A DNA stretch of 64,000 bases, from contig JBANAY010000003.1 in assembly GCA_037952775.1 (NCBI GenBank), forward strand, positions 372,001 through 436,000. The letters are read 5' to 3'. Origin of the DNA: Clonostachys chloroleuca (lineage: Eukaryota > Ascomycota > Sordariomycetes > Hypocreales > Bionectriaceae). Within the stretch, counting starts at the first letter, position 1. The number at the start of each line of letters is the position of its first letter. The notes below the pieces were generated by a model that was not told the DNA's origin, made no database searches, and saw only the letters and a program-made list of their open reading frames with translations. Shown here one piece after another: positions 44,701 to 57,268 of the stretch. The translations under genes and the position numbers were made by a program.

Positions 44701-47522
44701 GGAACTTACCAGCATTGGGTTGTGTCGGAGCAAATCAAGACACGCAAATGGCAATTTCTCAAGAAAATGAAAGAATACGAGAAGAACATGGCCCAGGCCG
44801 CTTCTGAAAAGAAGCACACCAAGGAGGATTCCTTAAGAGATATCAAATTGGCATACGAGAAACTTAGGGACTTACTGAAATCCAAGGGAGCTAAGCCCTT
44901 TGCTGGGCTTTACCCTGATCTGAAAGGCCCAGAAAACGACCGAGGGTACAGACCAAACCGGTATAGCCCATCAGAAGAAGAGGATAAGGATTTCGATTGG
45001 GAATTTTGCTTTTATAGCGACCAGGACATTACGGACGCGAGGAAGGCAGGATACCTCAATTTGTGGGTTCAGAATATGGCTTCTTTTCTTGCCATTTTCA
45101 CCTCCCTCGTCTATGCTTTCCCCGCCTTACCTCCTATTCCCATCTCATCCATGTACTAACACAATCTTTTAGGATGGAGGCCGCGTGGGCCGGCGATGTC
45201 GAACGTATGAGAGCCCTGACCCTCCGCCCCCGGGGCCCCAACGAAGACCAACCCCCGCTCAAGGTGTCCGTAAACGATAGCCAGCGGAAAAATGCATTTT
45301 CTCTTGCGTTCCTCCGAGGTCACTATGAAGGAGCCAAGGTTGTTCTAGAAATTATGAAATCGCAGTGGTCTCCACAAGAACAAGCAAAGATGCAATATAA
45401 GATGAGGGAAGATGCCAAGGACGACGAGGATGATGAAATGAGCGAGGGTGAAAACGAGCTTCAAATCGTTGGTGAGAAGGCCGATGGAAAATCGACAATC
45501 GACGACATCGGAGTTGTTTCGATGGTTGTCACCTCCACGACTAAACCGCACTGGATGATCTATTATCACGTGCCTCGTTTCATCATGAAGGATGGCCAGG
45601 CTGAGGGATTCGAGAATGGTACTCTTTTCCAGCACTGGTTCAACCACCATGTTCGCCACGGAATGCAATTTCTGATTGATCAAGCTCAGTACTGGGTGTC
45701 TCAGAACTATGATTTTGCAAGAGTTGGTGCTGGTGATAAGGAGGATGAAGAGATGAAAGAACCAGAACAAGAAGATGATGAGGTGCAAGAAGCTGTCGAG
45801 GAAGACAACGATGCTGAGAAGAACAGGGAGGAGGAAGAGGGATAACAGCGCGACGTATTCCGGTTCCCCGAAGCTGATCTGCAGTACGGAATCAGGAATG
45901 GAAAGACCGAGTTACTCGGGCTTGTCATTGCGCAGACTGGAGCTGGTGTGCCGCTGGAGACTCTCGTCAAGGAACTCGATTTGACGGAGAAGAAGAAGCC
46001 CAAACACTACCAAGGACTAACAGTGTACGGGAAGAAAAGGTAATCCAAAGAGCTCCTCGCATGATCCTTCCAAACACGTCGGGAGCCATACTAACTTCAT
46101 TCAGATCGGATTGGGCCAACGCTGGTCGACAAATGGTGGCTGAATCAAGAAGCGGATTGAGTAACAGCCCATTGAAGTATGCGACCCGTTCCGGTGCGAT
46201 CGAAAGTGTCAGGTACTTCCTCAGTGACAAGCCGTACCAACTCTATTCGGATTTTGGAGCCTCAAGTCTTGCGCCCAGAGATCCGTGTATTCGGCTTTTG
46301 AACAAGGTTCCTGACGGCTACAACCGTGCTGTGTCGAAGTGGCTTAAAAGTGACCGTACGTCAACTCCCTAGATGCTTGAGAAACGTTACTATAATAAAT
46401 GTTGACAATCTATGCGAAATAGGCGACTCCTTCATGCACGATGCTATAGAGTGCTCGGATCCAGAGAAGTCAGAGAAATTAGTCAAGTTTCTGATTGATG
46501 TTTGTCCCGATGCTCTGGAGAACAGATCCTCAAATGGTTACACCCCATTGATGTCTGCCTGTTGGAATAGAAATGTCCAAATCATGAACATCCTTATTGA
46601 GGCAAACGTGGACCAATCTGTACGCCTCGACACTGGACACAATATCTTGCACGTTGCTCTAAGCAGGAAGCAAGATGTCGACACTCTGCGCCAGATTTTG
46701 GACGTCATTGATCCAACCTTGCACGCACATCTCTCCCAACAGCGGAGGAGATTGACACATGGTGGTACTGCGCCCATCCATTCCTGGATCTCCATGGTCT
46801 GTGGCCAAGGCGGTAATAGGAAATATGATTATTCACGGCGCCGATGGCACGAATACCACGGAGAGTGGAGAAACGTTGCCCAGATTCTTAACCTTCTGCT
46901 CGAATATCCCAACGCCGAAGGGCTGGAGCTTCTTAACAGCGTTGGGGACACTCCTCTCCATACGGCTATTATGTACCGTCATATTGTTATCGCAAGGATT
47001 CTCATTCAGTTCAAGCCTGAACTTTTCTACCGTGAGAACGCCGTCGGTCGCACACCCGCTGAGATAGCATACGACAATCTAACGGCATCTCAGCTGGTCA
47101 AGCCAAAAACTTTGGATCTGGGTTATACGGGTATCTTGATTACCCACATCATTCGGCGCATGGAAACCTCTCATAATGGCCGTACCGAAGATCTGTCCAG
47201 CACCATTGCGGCAGCCAGGCTCAGTGAGGCTGGTCTCAGCGGCGAATACAAGCCAGAGATGGTGGAGAAGATTTTGACAGCCACGGGTCTGAACGAAAAT
47301 GATAAAGACCTCGACATTGGCAGGGATCTTACAGTGAGGATAATCTGGCACCTCCGCAGCACTGCCATGAGGAGCCACCCTCATCCTCGTCGGCTTGTGT
47401 CGCTGAACGAGGCAAACGATGTTGCGCGCAGGCTGAGTGAGGAGCATAATATCCAGAAATATTTCAATAATCGGCCCAGCAGGGTGGAAGACAGCAGCTC
47501 GGATGGCCATCCTGAGGAATGA
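41759..47522 (+). pseudogene. Large ankyrin-repeat protein gene, multiply broken
   Basis: One gene can be followed across nearly 6 kb from the ATG at 41759 (MASPSLHPLPAPL) to the stop at 47522. The N-terminal part is a conserved non-ankyrin region (DMNWDNVVAAELSVVNCLLP; ASDVDLFLYGLSLDQAIEKI). About ten ankyrin-like repeats follow, such as GRTALHLAAPRDSLEIIKIL, SPLHLAIIAGHEDAVKML, GYTPLMSACWNRNVQIMNIL and GDTPLHTAIMYRHIVIARIL. Normal introns are at 42440-42524, 45063-45172, 46040-46104 and 46356-46422. The frame is broken by nonsense codons at 41900, 42143, 44544 and 45843, by one-base shifts near 43.02, 43.69, 44.39 and 44.63 kb, and by a 25-bp tandem duplication at 43402-43451. Intact relatives are large scaffold proteins of unknown role. 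Loss of function is very likely. Confidence 0.85.
43402..43451 (+). repeat. 25-bp tandem duplication inside the ankyrin gene
   Basis: Two adjacent 25-base units begin GACGTTAACCAGAGGG; they differ at one base (CATACAG against CATATAG). Because 25 is not a multiple of three, the duplication shifts the frame and creates the stop after VHTGR. Removing one unit would restore reading into GRTPLQLAVVSS. Confidence 0.85.
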
Positions 47523-47950
47523 GGAGATTTGAAGGCCTAAACTCCGTGATTTACTTTTGTAACTATATATTTTGTTGACGGCTGCTGTCCTTGCACCGGG
47601 AGCCGGTGAGTGCATGGCCAAAGACAGTAGTAGCATCAACAAACAATAAACCATCTCCCCTGTTTCTCATCGTCAAAATCCGAGCACTGTATCTGTGAGC
47701 TTGCTGTTTACAAGCCATTACAGCTGCAATGACTACCAAAGCACTTCTCATCAAATCACTTGCTGAGGGGCACTTTCGAGGTCCAAGAAATAGAATTTAA
47801 CCTCTATCCGCTACACATACCATTAAATATATCAACTTTCGAGGCCTAGAAAGCCAAAACGTCTTAAACAAAGTGGAATGACCGTCTGGTGACTCTGAAC
47901 TAATTCAAATTACAAATCCCTGGGCAGAACGAAGAGAAGAATCTTTCTGA
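47523..47950. other. Convergent 3' region
   Basis: Tail-to-tail spacer between the ankyrin pseudogene and the secreted-protein fragment. No gene seen. Confidence 0.4.
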
Positions 47951-48605
47951 TTATTTCTTGTTTCTCGGGATACAAGGGCGGCGAGTCGCCGTGGTAGAAG
48001 ATGCAGGGGCACTGGTGATTGTAGGCGTAGGTGTAGGAGTTGGCTGCGAATCCGTGGTGGTCACAGTGCAAGGATCGGCCGCCGGTCCAGTCTTGAGCGT
48101 GAGAGCCTCACATCCGTCCAAAACAGTCGACCCGTGTCTGAGAAGATCTGAACCGCAGGTATAGAACTTGTCCTTTTCACCCGACTTGCAGCTCAGGACG
48201 TTGTCTGATGTGGTGCATTCGAGATATGACCATGAACCGGTGATTTTTGACGCCGGATACATGTAGACAAGACTGTTGCTATTGGTGTGTACAGCCAGAT
48301 AAACAATGTTTCCGTTGATTGAAGTCTCAAACCGGCCCTTGCTGTTGATCTTCCAATCAAAATGAGTGGGCTGGCTGTCAGCAAGATCAATTGCCAAGAA
48401 ATCAGAGTAGAGATATAGCTCATGCTCAGCTGATGCCTGACCAGAGGATCCCTTGATGGAAATAGGTTTGGCGTATCCGGGCGTGCAAACAGGCGCAGCG
48501 CTCGTTGACGTGGTAATTGTAGAGGAAGTCGTCGTAGAAGGGGTGACGGTTGTGGACGTGGAGGACACTGAGGGGTCTCTTGAGATGCTGAACCAGGGTG
48601 AAAGT
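47951..48605 (-). pseudogene. 3' part of a secreted Ser/Thr-rich protein, lacking its N-terminus
   Basis: Reading from about 48605, a Ser/Thr-rich linker (STSTTVTPSTTTSST) leads to a globular Cys-containing domain (VCTPGYAKPISIKGSSG; DFLAIDLADSQPTHFDW; SWSYLECTTSDNVLSCKSGE) and a Thr/Pro-rich tail that ends at 47951. The style is that of a fungal extracellular protein, but no signal peptide or start precedes it. Upstream in this frame the sequence is instead the out-of-frame complement of an antiporter exon. I do not recognise the globular domain. It could be expressed only if an upstream promoter or splice supplies a start, and no fitting splice site is visible. Confidence 0.6.
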
Positions 48606-48839
48606 GATGACTTCAGCAATAACCTTGGGCTCCCGGATCTTCGACAGCGGCCAGTACAGCGCTCTGGTGAGAGAGACAACGATGGTCGCCTGGATGATGA
48701 AGAGGATGATCGGGTCCGCGGAATTCCATTTACTCGGATTGAGTCCCTCAAAGATACCGGCCTGCGAAGTCACAGTGCCGTTAGTGGCTCTGGCGGCCAG
48801 CCAAGAGGCAGCGCCGTCGACGGCATCGACCCAAGCCAT
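48606..48839 (-). pseudogene. N-terminal fragment of a K+/H+ antiporter (CPA2, Kha1-like)
   Basis: From the ATG at 48839 the first 78 codons match the start of fungal CPA2 cation/proton antiporters: SQAGIFEGLNPSKWNSADP, IILFIIQATIVVSLTRALYW and PLSKIREPKVIAEVI. Intact members continue with GGILLGPS and are 800-900 residues long. Here similarity stops exactly after AEVI, with no GT donor, and the sequence runs into the secreted-protein fragment in another frame. The residual open frame continues 59 meaningless codons to 48426. This is a truncated gene, probably a rearrangement breakpoint. The promoter would have to lie in the 200 bases between this ATG and the subtilase stop. Confidence 0.75.
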
Positions 48840-49040
48840 GGTTGGAGGATCTCGAGCAACTCGAGGCTCTTTTGGAGTGTTTGGTGCACCAGTGGGGAAG
48901 CTATTAGACTCGGCTCAAGCCAATTCACCGTCCCAAGGTCAACTTAATCAAGCAAGGCTGCAAGAATACCCAAAGGGAGATGGGGTCGAGCGGGAGGACA
49001 GGTCCATCTACTATTTAAATCCCCTCCTCCAGACCCCGGC

Positions 49041-52000
49041 TTACACTATCAAGACAGAGGAGCAGTACTGCCAGTCCGTGATGTTGTTGTAGTCACCGAA
49101 TGTCCGCAAGGTTCTGCAGAGATATCTATACTCTCCATCGGGAATGTAGGAGCCATTGGCGAAATAGCCTTGCGAGGCTGCATAGAAAGCACCACCGGGT
49201 TGTCGGGGATAGTTCTGAAGAGGGAAATTGACCACCTCTCCTGACAGCCCACTAGGACGCATACGGATTGACCCGATCCAGTTGTTCTTTCCAGCGACAG
49301 TTGGGTATACCCAGTCGCTGGGCTGCCAGTCTCGTTTGACGAACTATTGCAGCGGACAGCATCAGCCATGGTTCAGCGAACGGGGATGGCCAAAGAAATA
49401 TACACTTACATCAAAGCTGATCTCCCTCGTACTCCACAAGATGTTGAAATACGGTTGCGGAACATCTGATCCATCTTCGTAGGTGTAGACATGGCCTTCT
49501 TCCATCACGCCTCCGTATCCGCTCAGGAGCAGTGGGACTCCCCTGTCCATTTCCCAAGCTCGAGCTTCATAAATGCTCCCTTTGATACCTTTTGAGGAAT
49601 ACCGCTTGTTAGAAGGGCATAGAATCACGTATTTAAAACGACCAGTAGAGAGTAAGCTTACCCAGGTATGTTAGCATAACAACTTCGCCATTTGACCCGC
49701 TGATCATAACCTTGCCGCCATAAACAGGGAGTGAAGAGCTGTCAGGGGCAGTGGGCTCGGTGAAATTAAATTTGAGCGTGAATGAAGCTCCAGAATCCAC
49801 GACAACCTCTTCAGCGGACATCGATACCTTGGCTACGTCGTCTTCTGTGGTGGAATACTTGGGCTCCAAAGCAACCCAAGAGTTGGCTGAAGTGAATGTG
49901 AAAGTTGTGATGCCAGGCTGATGTGTCAGCTTGTAAGTGACACTGTCGTCGTTTGAATTCATGAGAACGACTTCGTGGCTACCCGAGAAATGCACGGTAT
50001 CATTGAGCTCCAGGTACGCGGGACTGATCGTGGTCCTAGACTCGATAATCTTCTGGACATCGATTAGCCCAGCGCCCTGCTTGCCAACGGATGCTTCGTT
50101 GCCAGAGCCATCATTGTGCTTAATCGACCTGGCACTGGCAATAACACGATCGCGGGCGACTTTGACGCTGTCTCCTCCCAGGGCTGCACGGCCGCCTCGA
50201 GAGGAAAAGAAGAGTGCACCAACACCTGCCATGTATGGAGCAGCCATGCTTGTCCCTGAAAGAACAGCCCAGCTACCCTTACTGACTGGGTACGTCGACA
50301 GAATGGTACCGCCGGGGGCGGAGACTTCCGGCTTCATTCTGCCGTCGAGAGTAGGTCCCCAGGAGCTGTAGTCATTGATTCTACCTCCGACATATCCTGA
50401 CTTGGGAACGGCCACAGGGTCAGAACTTGTAGACAGGTGAAGAGTCACGTTGTGGCCAGCTTCGAATTGTTTCAGAATCCAGTCTCCGTCCTCGTACAGT
50501 ACAAGTGCCGCTGTCAGGTCATTAGTCCAGGGCTTTGGTGGGGGATGCTTGGTGGAAGACGTACAGTTTTCAGGGGCATTTTGGCTGCCCCGGACGCGGC
50601 CCGGACGCTCCAGACCTTCTCCATCTTTCTGGATGTAGAAAACACTGGTGGTTAAGCCTACCAAGGTACTGTCTTGGATTTGCCAAACACAGTCCCCTTT
50701 TCTGTTCACATTAATCAGTTAGACAATTGCATCTACTCACCACATGTTATAGAATTTCCTCATACCTAATGAATAATGCAGTATCTTTTGGGGTTGAGCT
50801 CAGCCACCAGTTACAGGCATCGACGTCCCTTGCATTTGGATAGGCATAAGCCTGGACGCTTCCATCAAGGGTGACATGGTTGTAATTGTCGCTGATGTAT
50901 GTCTGTATTTATGTCAGACTCATCCAAGATCGCTGTAAAGACACGGTACATGCACATCACTTACCATGGATCTTGTCTCATTGCTTGTTGAAGTGGCGGT
51001 GATGTTGTATGTGACCCAGTTCTGAGCCTCTGCACTACCTACTGCAAAACTCTCCAAACCGTTTCCTCCGCTACTAGTGTAAAAGGAACCTACGTAACGT
51101 GGTTAGTGAACCTACAACTGATAGAAGGGGAGTGAAGTTTGTAACTCACCATGATCTCCGCTATTTCCCGCAGCGACAGACACAAAGACGCCTTCTGCGG
51201 CGATTTTGCTCACGACGATAGCGATCGGCTGCTCTGTAAATCCGCGATTGGAGCCCAGAGATGCATTAATAACGTCGGCTCCCTCCTCGTGGGCTTGGAT
51301 GAATGCAGCAATGATGACATCCTCATAAGTGCCGTCGCCACAGCCAAACACTTTGTAGGAGCGAAGGCGTGCCTCAGGAGCAACTCCAGGTATCAGGGTG
51401 TCACTGCTTGCTGCAATACCGGCGACGTGGGTTCCGTGGCCCAAACAATCCATGGGATCACTGTCAGGGGCATAAGGGCCACCAACAACGTAGTCATCGC
51501 CTACCAAGTCATATCCAGATTCGACACGGAAGCCAGCTCCAAAACCTCCACCGAGAGCCAGGTGTGTATAATCAATACCACTGTCGACAATAGCGATGAC
51601 GATATCCTTGCCAAGATGGCCCTTTTTGTGCATGGCCGCGACATTTGTTTCGTTGTGTGCGTTCCAAACAGAATAGCTGGCAAGGGCCTCACTGTCTACG
51701 GACGATGCTTTGCCGACAACAGGAATAGAAAAGAGTGCAGCTGGCCATATCTTCTCAACCTCTGGCAGGGACTGAATTTCCTCGACAGACTCTTCGCTGG
51801 GATGAGCCAAGTCAAAGGAAGCCCCCTCGAACAACGTCGATGAAAAGTTCAACGCGGGGGTAACATTTTGTCCGGAGTCACTAAGAGTCGAGAAGAATTC
51901 GGAAGTGTCCTGTGCAAGCAGTCACATCACTGTATCAGCCACATGATAAAACTTCCAGTGAATGAATAACATACAGCACTTCCATCTCGTTTCCTGAACC

Positions 52001-52148
52001 GGGCAGCTCCCTGAGAAGAGAACTGGACAATGTATCTCAATGGTTGGTCAGGATACGCTGCAGAACCCAGAGAGCCATCCACGATCGATTCTCCCAGATA
52101 AGAACCTAGCAATGGGAGGAGAAAGACCAAAGATAACGGACCGCGCAT
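49041..52148 (-). CDS. Secreted subtilisin-like serine protease (S8), multi-exon
   Basis: A large extracellular subtilase of roughly 880 residues. The start at 52148 gives a signal peptide (MRGPLSLVFLLPLLGSYLG) and an I9-like propeptide (LRYIVQFSSQGAARF, then SSTLFEGASFDL). The catalytic triad is complete: Asp in IAIVDSGIDYTHL, His in CLGHGTHVAGIAA, Ser in SGTSMAAPYMAG. A protease-associated insert lies between His and Ser (about 50.9-50.4 kb), and after Ser come Fn3-like beta domains (VHFSGSHEVVLMNSNDDS). It is of the minor extracellular protease (Vpr) type. Introns fall near 51.97-51.91, 51.15-51.09, 50.97-50.91, 50.77-50.70, 49.66-49.59 and 49.41-49.35 kb. Role: extracellular protein breakdown, with a possible part in host or substrate colonisation. 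No key residue is missing. Confidence 0.92.
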
Positions 52149-54198
52149 CGTTACTCGGGGCTCCTGTTGCAGGATTAGCTATGAGCTCAATATTGACAGA
52201 TGTGCGCGAAGAGAAACCACTTACTCGGCGGGATCGTCTACATTTTATCCCGTGCGTTTACCCTTTATTCCGTAAATGAGGGTGACATTGCATTACCTGC
52301 CCTGCTGCCTATAGCCCATGTCACATCAGTGAATAGGGCCTTGATGAGGAGGATCTAATCAGATAAGATGGGCCGCAAGAAGATAAGATGGAATTCATCG
52401 AATAGGCTTCCGATCGGAGAGCCAAGAACATGCTCAATAGTGCCGAGCGAGCCTTACCGGGTTGGCCGGAGTGATGGAGCCGGTAGGTAGAAGCAATGAG
52501 ATATTTACAATGCATTTTACCACCTAATTTGACCGTTGACAGGAAACGGGGCCATGTGAAGTGGCCCCAGTCGTAATATCGATTTGATAACCATAACCAC
52601 ACAAGGAGCTTCCCGAAATGATTACAGCCTGAATCCGGTTTGGTTACATCGGCCCCTTGCGTTGTCACAAGAACCAACCTATCTTGACCGCCTACGCGTC
52701 AAAGAAGCTTACACGCTTTTGTAGTATCCCGGCAGTGAGTGGTTTAAGAGGTTCTGTAAACCTTTGACATGCCTGTTTCGATATTGCATCCGCCCTTGGA
52801 CCCGCCAAACCGGGTTTTGTCACCTTTTATTGACTTTAATACCCGCTGAAGCGTGGCGTGACAGATGCATCAATTTCCCGGACTTGGCCGGTATCGGATC
52901 TGTATTGACCTGGTTCTTTGAATCAAGCTTGGCAATGACATCCCAGAGCGAATTGTGACCAGCACCTGATCGATATTACTTTGTCATAAATCAAAAAGCC
53001 AATTTGACTTAGAAAAGACATGCATTCAAAAAAAATCATGGCTAGGCAGAAGCAGGGATTCTTAAGACCCCCATCTCAAGCAGTAAGTTACTCGGGATAA
53101 GCCAGCTCTGCCGCACCTACTCTGAATTTGAGACAATTGTTAAATCACCCCTGTCTAGAACATACAATTCCTTGAATTTCCATGCCAGAGCGGGTTAGAT
53201 CTATATTTGAATGGAGAAGAAGTTGCGGTCAAGCCCTCAGTGTAGATTGCACCCTCTCTCAAGTAGCGAGTGACGAAGTAGATAACGCGCGGATCGAGCT
53301 TCTTCTTCTACAGCACTTCGACTTACAACATGATTTGCAATTCTTAGCGGTGCCTCATCCACTGAGCGGGTAGTTTTGGTATCAAAAAAATTTCTAATGC
53401 CTGCCCTCACTTTACATCCGCGAATATCTGTTGGTGAACCAATCAACCGCCACTAAACGGCTACTTGCAAAGTCCATAAATAAGATAGTGGGCTCGCGAC
53501 ATCTAAAAATCATAATCAACTTGTCACATAGTTTCGATATATATCAGCGGTCGATGCCAGAACATTTCGACAGCCAAGATGCCCGAGGAGATGGTAAGGC
53601 CATATTTTATCGGATGAATTACCATTGCAGAATAAATGTTTGAAGGGTTCACACGCTGTCACACAGAAAAGAGAAGTATAAAAAACAAACCAATAGCAGC
53701 ACTGTTCTTATTTTCCATCATTGGAGCCACGGACTTGTTAGTGTTATGAACATTAGGCCAATGATTGCTACCAAATGGCTTCCATACGGATCTCTAATCT
53801 ATTGTGCAATTAAGGCTGGCTTTATAAATAGATTAGTAGGACAGTGTATTTCGTGTTGGCTGCTGGGCTGTTGGGCTAACATGAATATGAGTAAAAAGCA
53901 GACACTATTGCCATCTAGTGACTCTTATTTCACCAGAATCGCAATTTCGTATGAAACTAGTAGTACAGCCAAACCATTTCGGGAAGTTGGCCAAGCAGAG
54001 GCTGAGCATTCCATCAGGGGATCGTTTTCGGAGGATTCAATGTGTATTCGTTATTCTCTTGATGCTCTTTACAGTATATCTATTCTATTCCACTCTATGT
54101 ACCATGTCAAGCCAAAATCATTTACTCATCTCTCTATTAATCGTTTCACAAATATCAAACCGGTTCCATCGTCTATAACCTCACATGCTGGTATGTGC
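52149..54198. other. Long intergenic region
   Basis: About 2 kb. The left part is the subtilase promoter and the right end is the 3' flank of the deacetylase. A 153-codon open frame (53746-54207, +) overlaps the deacetylase 3' end antisense and has no family resemblance. Otherwise nothing seen. Confidence 0.5.
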
Positions 54199-55525
54199 TC
54201 ATACTAGCATCATTGCAGACCAAGCAATGAGACCTGCGATGGCACCGGGCAGAGAAAATACGGCTGTGTCAGCAGAATTAGGCTTTGTAAATGTTGAAGA
54301 GACAGTAGAGGCCGAAGTGGTCGTCGTCGAGTGAACTGGTTCCAAGCTCATGTTGGCGCTTTCAGCAGCGGCAGATGTTACCGGCGGTCGTGTACTGGTG
54401 GTACTCGTACTGGAACTCGTGGTAGAAGCGGTCTGAGTCCCACGACTGTCTATAGAAGAACTCACAATGGCGCTAGTCTTCGTCGTCTGCAAGAGGGTGC
54501 TAGAAGATGTTGTCTTTGTTTCCACCGTTGTTGATGAAGAGGTTGCGGTTGGAGCTTGTGACTTGGACGTCGCCTCGGCCTTGGAGGAAGTTTCTGACTT
54601 GGTAGATGACTCAGACTTGATAGTCGTGCTGGGCTTGGAATCACCGCCGAGTCCGCCCCAAGGCCCACCAGTCTTGGGATCACGGTACCAGTTCGACGAG
54701 GGGTCGCCGAGGCAATCGCCGATGGTGGTAAATTGGTATCCCTTCTCCTTCGCGACGTCTATCATGTATTGGACAAACCCATCGGCTGTGAAAGGGTGGA
54801 TGTCATGGGCAAGAGAAATCCATTTGTCGTTATTAGGATTGCTGGCTTTGATGATGCCGGAGTAGATCTGTTTCGCGTTGACACCACCATCTTGCCAGTC
54901 CCTTGTGTCGATATTGAAGTCCGTCTACTACATTGTTAGGAACATGAAACATTTCAGAAAAGGCCTTTCATCTTACAATGTGGTAGGCGTATTCATTTAG
55001 AATAGAAATACAAGGCGCGCTGCAGTGGGTATATGGAGGCCTCCAGTATGTAGGAATGACACCGAAAGTCTTGGAGAAGATGTCCTCGTTTTTTAACACT
55101 TCTTCTCTCATCTGCTGCTGGGAGATCGCGTCAAAGTTCTGATGGCTCCATGAGTGACTGCCGAGCTGGTGGCCAGCATTGAACATGCGCTTCAATACGG
55201 ACGCGTACGCAGCGTTAGAGATACCGGTTTTACCGTTCGGGCTGGAGCCGACAAGAAAGAATGTCGCCTTGATGTTGCCATTCTTTTCGAGGGTATCGAG
55301 GACTTTCGCGGTATACTCGCCAGGCCCATCATCAAAAGAGAGCGCAACCTTGCCCTTGACTGTGCAGGTAGTGATGTCGACACCATACGGAACATTCCCG
55401 AAGCGCGGCCGGGGAATGTCCCTGACTTCGAAAGAATTTGGTGAATCGACGGGAACGGCGGCGGCCAGGTCACCCACGGCGATCAAAGCCGCGAGGAGGC
55501 TGAGTGGCTGGATCCTATGAAACAT
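54199..55525 (-). CDS. Chitin deacetylase-like polysaccharide deacetylase (CE4), GPI-type, 2 exons
   Basis: Exons 55525-54977 and 54924-54199 give 424 residues. A signal peptide (MFHRIQPLSLLAALIAVGDLAAA) precedes a NodB domain with motif 1 SFDDGP, motif 2 HSWSH and motif 3 RPPYTHCSAPC. Splicing at 54976 restores YHITDFNIDTRDWQ, which reading straight on would lose. The late motif SLAHDIHPFTADG supplies the last catalytic histidine. A long Ser/Thr-rich stalk and a hydrophobic C-terminus (GAIAGLIAWSAMMLV) indicate a GPI anchor, so the enzyme would act at the wall, deacetylating chitin to chitosan. An upstream ATG in the same frame at 55765 would bury the signal peptide. Confidence 0.92.
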
Positions 55526-57268
55526 CTCTGCCACCGAACGCAATGGAACAACAAATACGGTCGATTGACAGGAGATCGCGGCATGGCAGAGGGACGGGAG
55601 AGACTCGGTATTTAATGATTCGTAAACCCACAAAATTCGGGCGGAGAAATTGTTAGATGATGGTCTCATACGCGACGGGGAGTGGAAATCACGGCAGCCT
55701 GATGGGCTGGCCCTGGGAGCTATCCATTGAACACGTGGGGAAGGCCAGGAACAGCCACTGGACAAGGATGTGGGGGAGGTCTAGGCGTAAGGCAAGCGTC
55801 AAGTTGAGAGTCGGCCTCAGCTTTGATGGAGGGCTAGATGCCGTCAGCCGCGAGCCGTCGCAAGCTATACGCCGGGGGATTGACCCAGGCTCGTCGTAGA
55901 TCCTGTCCACATACGAGGTTACAACATCAGCCGACAAGCGAGAGAGAATGCACCCTAAAAGCTCATGCATAAGTCTGGGGAAGAAGAGCTCCCCTTTCAT
56001 CGAGACTCTGGGTTACAATGTCGCAACGTGAACGAAAATGGTGCAAACGTGCCCTCGCCGCCACGCCGTCTCGGGACCTAGGACTAGATCTTCGATGGCT
56101 TCGTTAGTGAACCAGCTGGCTGGACTAGGCTTGGGCTTAGAGGAACTGCCAATTAGTCATATTCAGGGGACAATGTCTCTCAGCGAGTGATGCTCTTCCG
56201 TGCCTACCAAACTCTTGTTGACACTAATAGCCTAGAGTTTTCAGCATACGCAGTCCATTTCAGCGAAGAAGTCGTTCTCAATTGGATCCAAGACTCTGCT
56301 GGAAGAGAGCACTCAGGCCCATCGAACAAGCTGACTCTACGCTTACGCGAGAAATGAATCTAGACCATTGTTGCTCCAAGTGGGGCTTGTGATGCTCATC
56401 TTATACGCTCTAGAACGTATCACCCCCACGAGGATTCTGTCTTGGTGGCTTTCTTTTTCTACACGTGCCTTAAGCAGTGAGGCTGGTTGAAAGCACCCAA
56501 CAGCTTTACAATTGAGATCCGTAGTTTATGATGAGGAAACTAACTTTTAGTAGCGTGTTGAATGACACTTAGACCGCGACAGTCTTCGTGGCTCTCGGGC
56601 TTCTATTACATCCTGAACTAGCCAGTCAAGTCCAATATAGGTCCCGGTTGCAACGTGAAACATGTTCAGCGTTGGAAACCAGTATGGCATATTGATGTCA
56701 TCTATCACGTTAGTCTATGATCAAACATATATATTCAGCGCGGCTTAACATTGCTTGTGTAGTGCCACATGGCGAAATGATGAGGAGACTGCAATCTGCA
56801 TGTATAGGGTAGCCTAGGGCAGTATGAACCCCTGAATGCGCGATGCGTTCTGACATTTCCCTGTTTGTCGAGTCATAATAATGGCAGGAATTTGCGGAAC
56901 TTGCCGTTACTTCCTGAGTTTGGAATTTAATGACCACCGTTCGAGGTGTCAGCTCTAATTCAATGGCAAAGCTGAAGGGCGGCGTGATTCACTCTCCCGC
57001 TCTTCATTCGCCTGTCAGCGCATCTTCAGTGCCCTTGTTCGTTCTCATGAATCGCTGATCTGATCAGAGAAACATTCTCGCGTGATGATTGAAGTAGGGT
57101 CCACAAGAAGTGCCCACCCTCCTTCATACGATTGTACCGAAATGGGCGAGATCTCACACGCGACTTTGTAGCCGCTTTGCTCCACGGCATCCTGCCAGCC
57201 TGTTGAAGTACGTGCTGTACTGGCTACATTTATTGTCGCGAGACATTTTCAAAGCCTTACCGCACAGA
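55526..57268. other. Long intergenic region
   Basis: About 1.7 kb between divergent genes (deacetylase and M20 hydrolase) containing both promoters. No supportable gene on either strand. Confidence 0.5.

Noticed and set aside
48453..49092. Two 164-codon plus-strand frames
   Set aside because: Antisense to the antiporter fragment and secreted-protein linker; no domain.
53746..54207. 153-codon plus-strand frame
   Set aside because: Overlaps the 3' end of the deacetylase antisense; no family resemblance.
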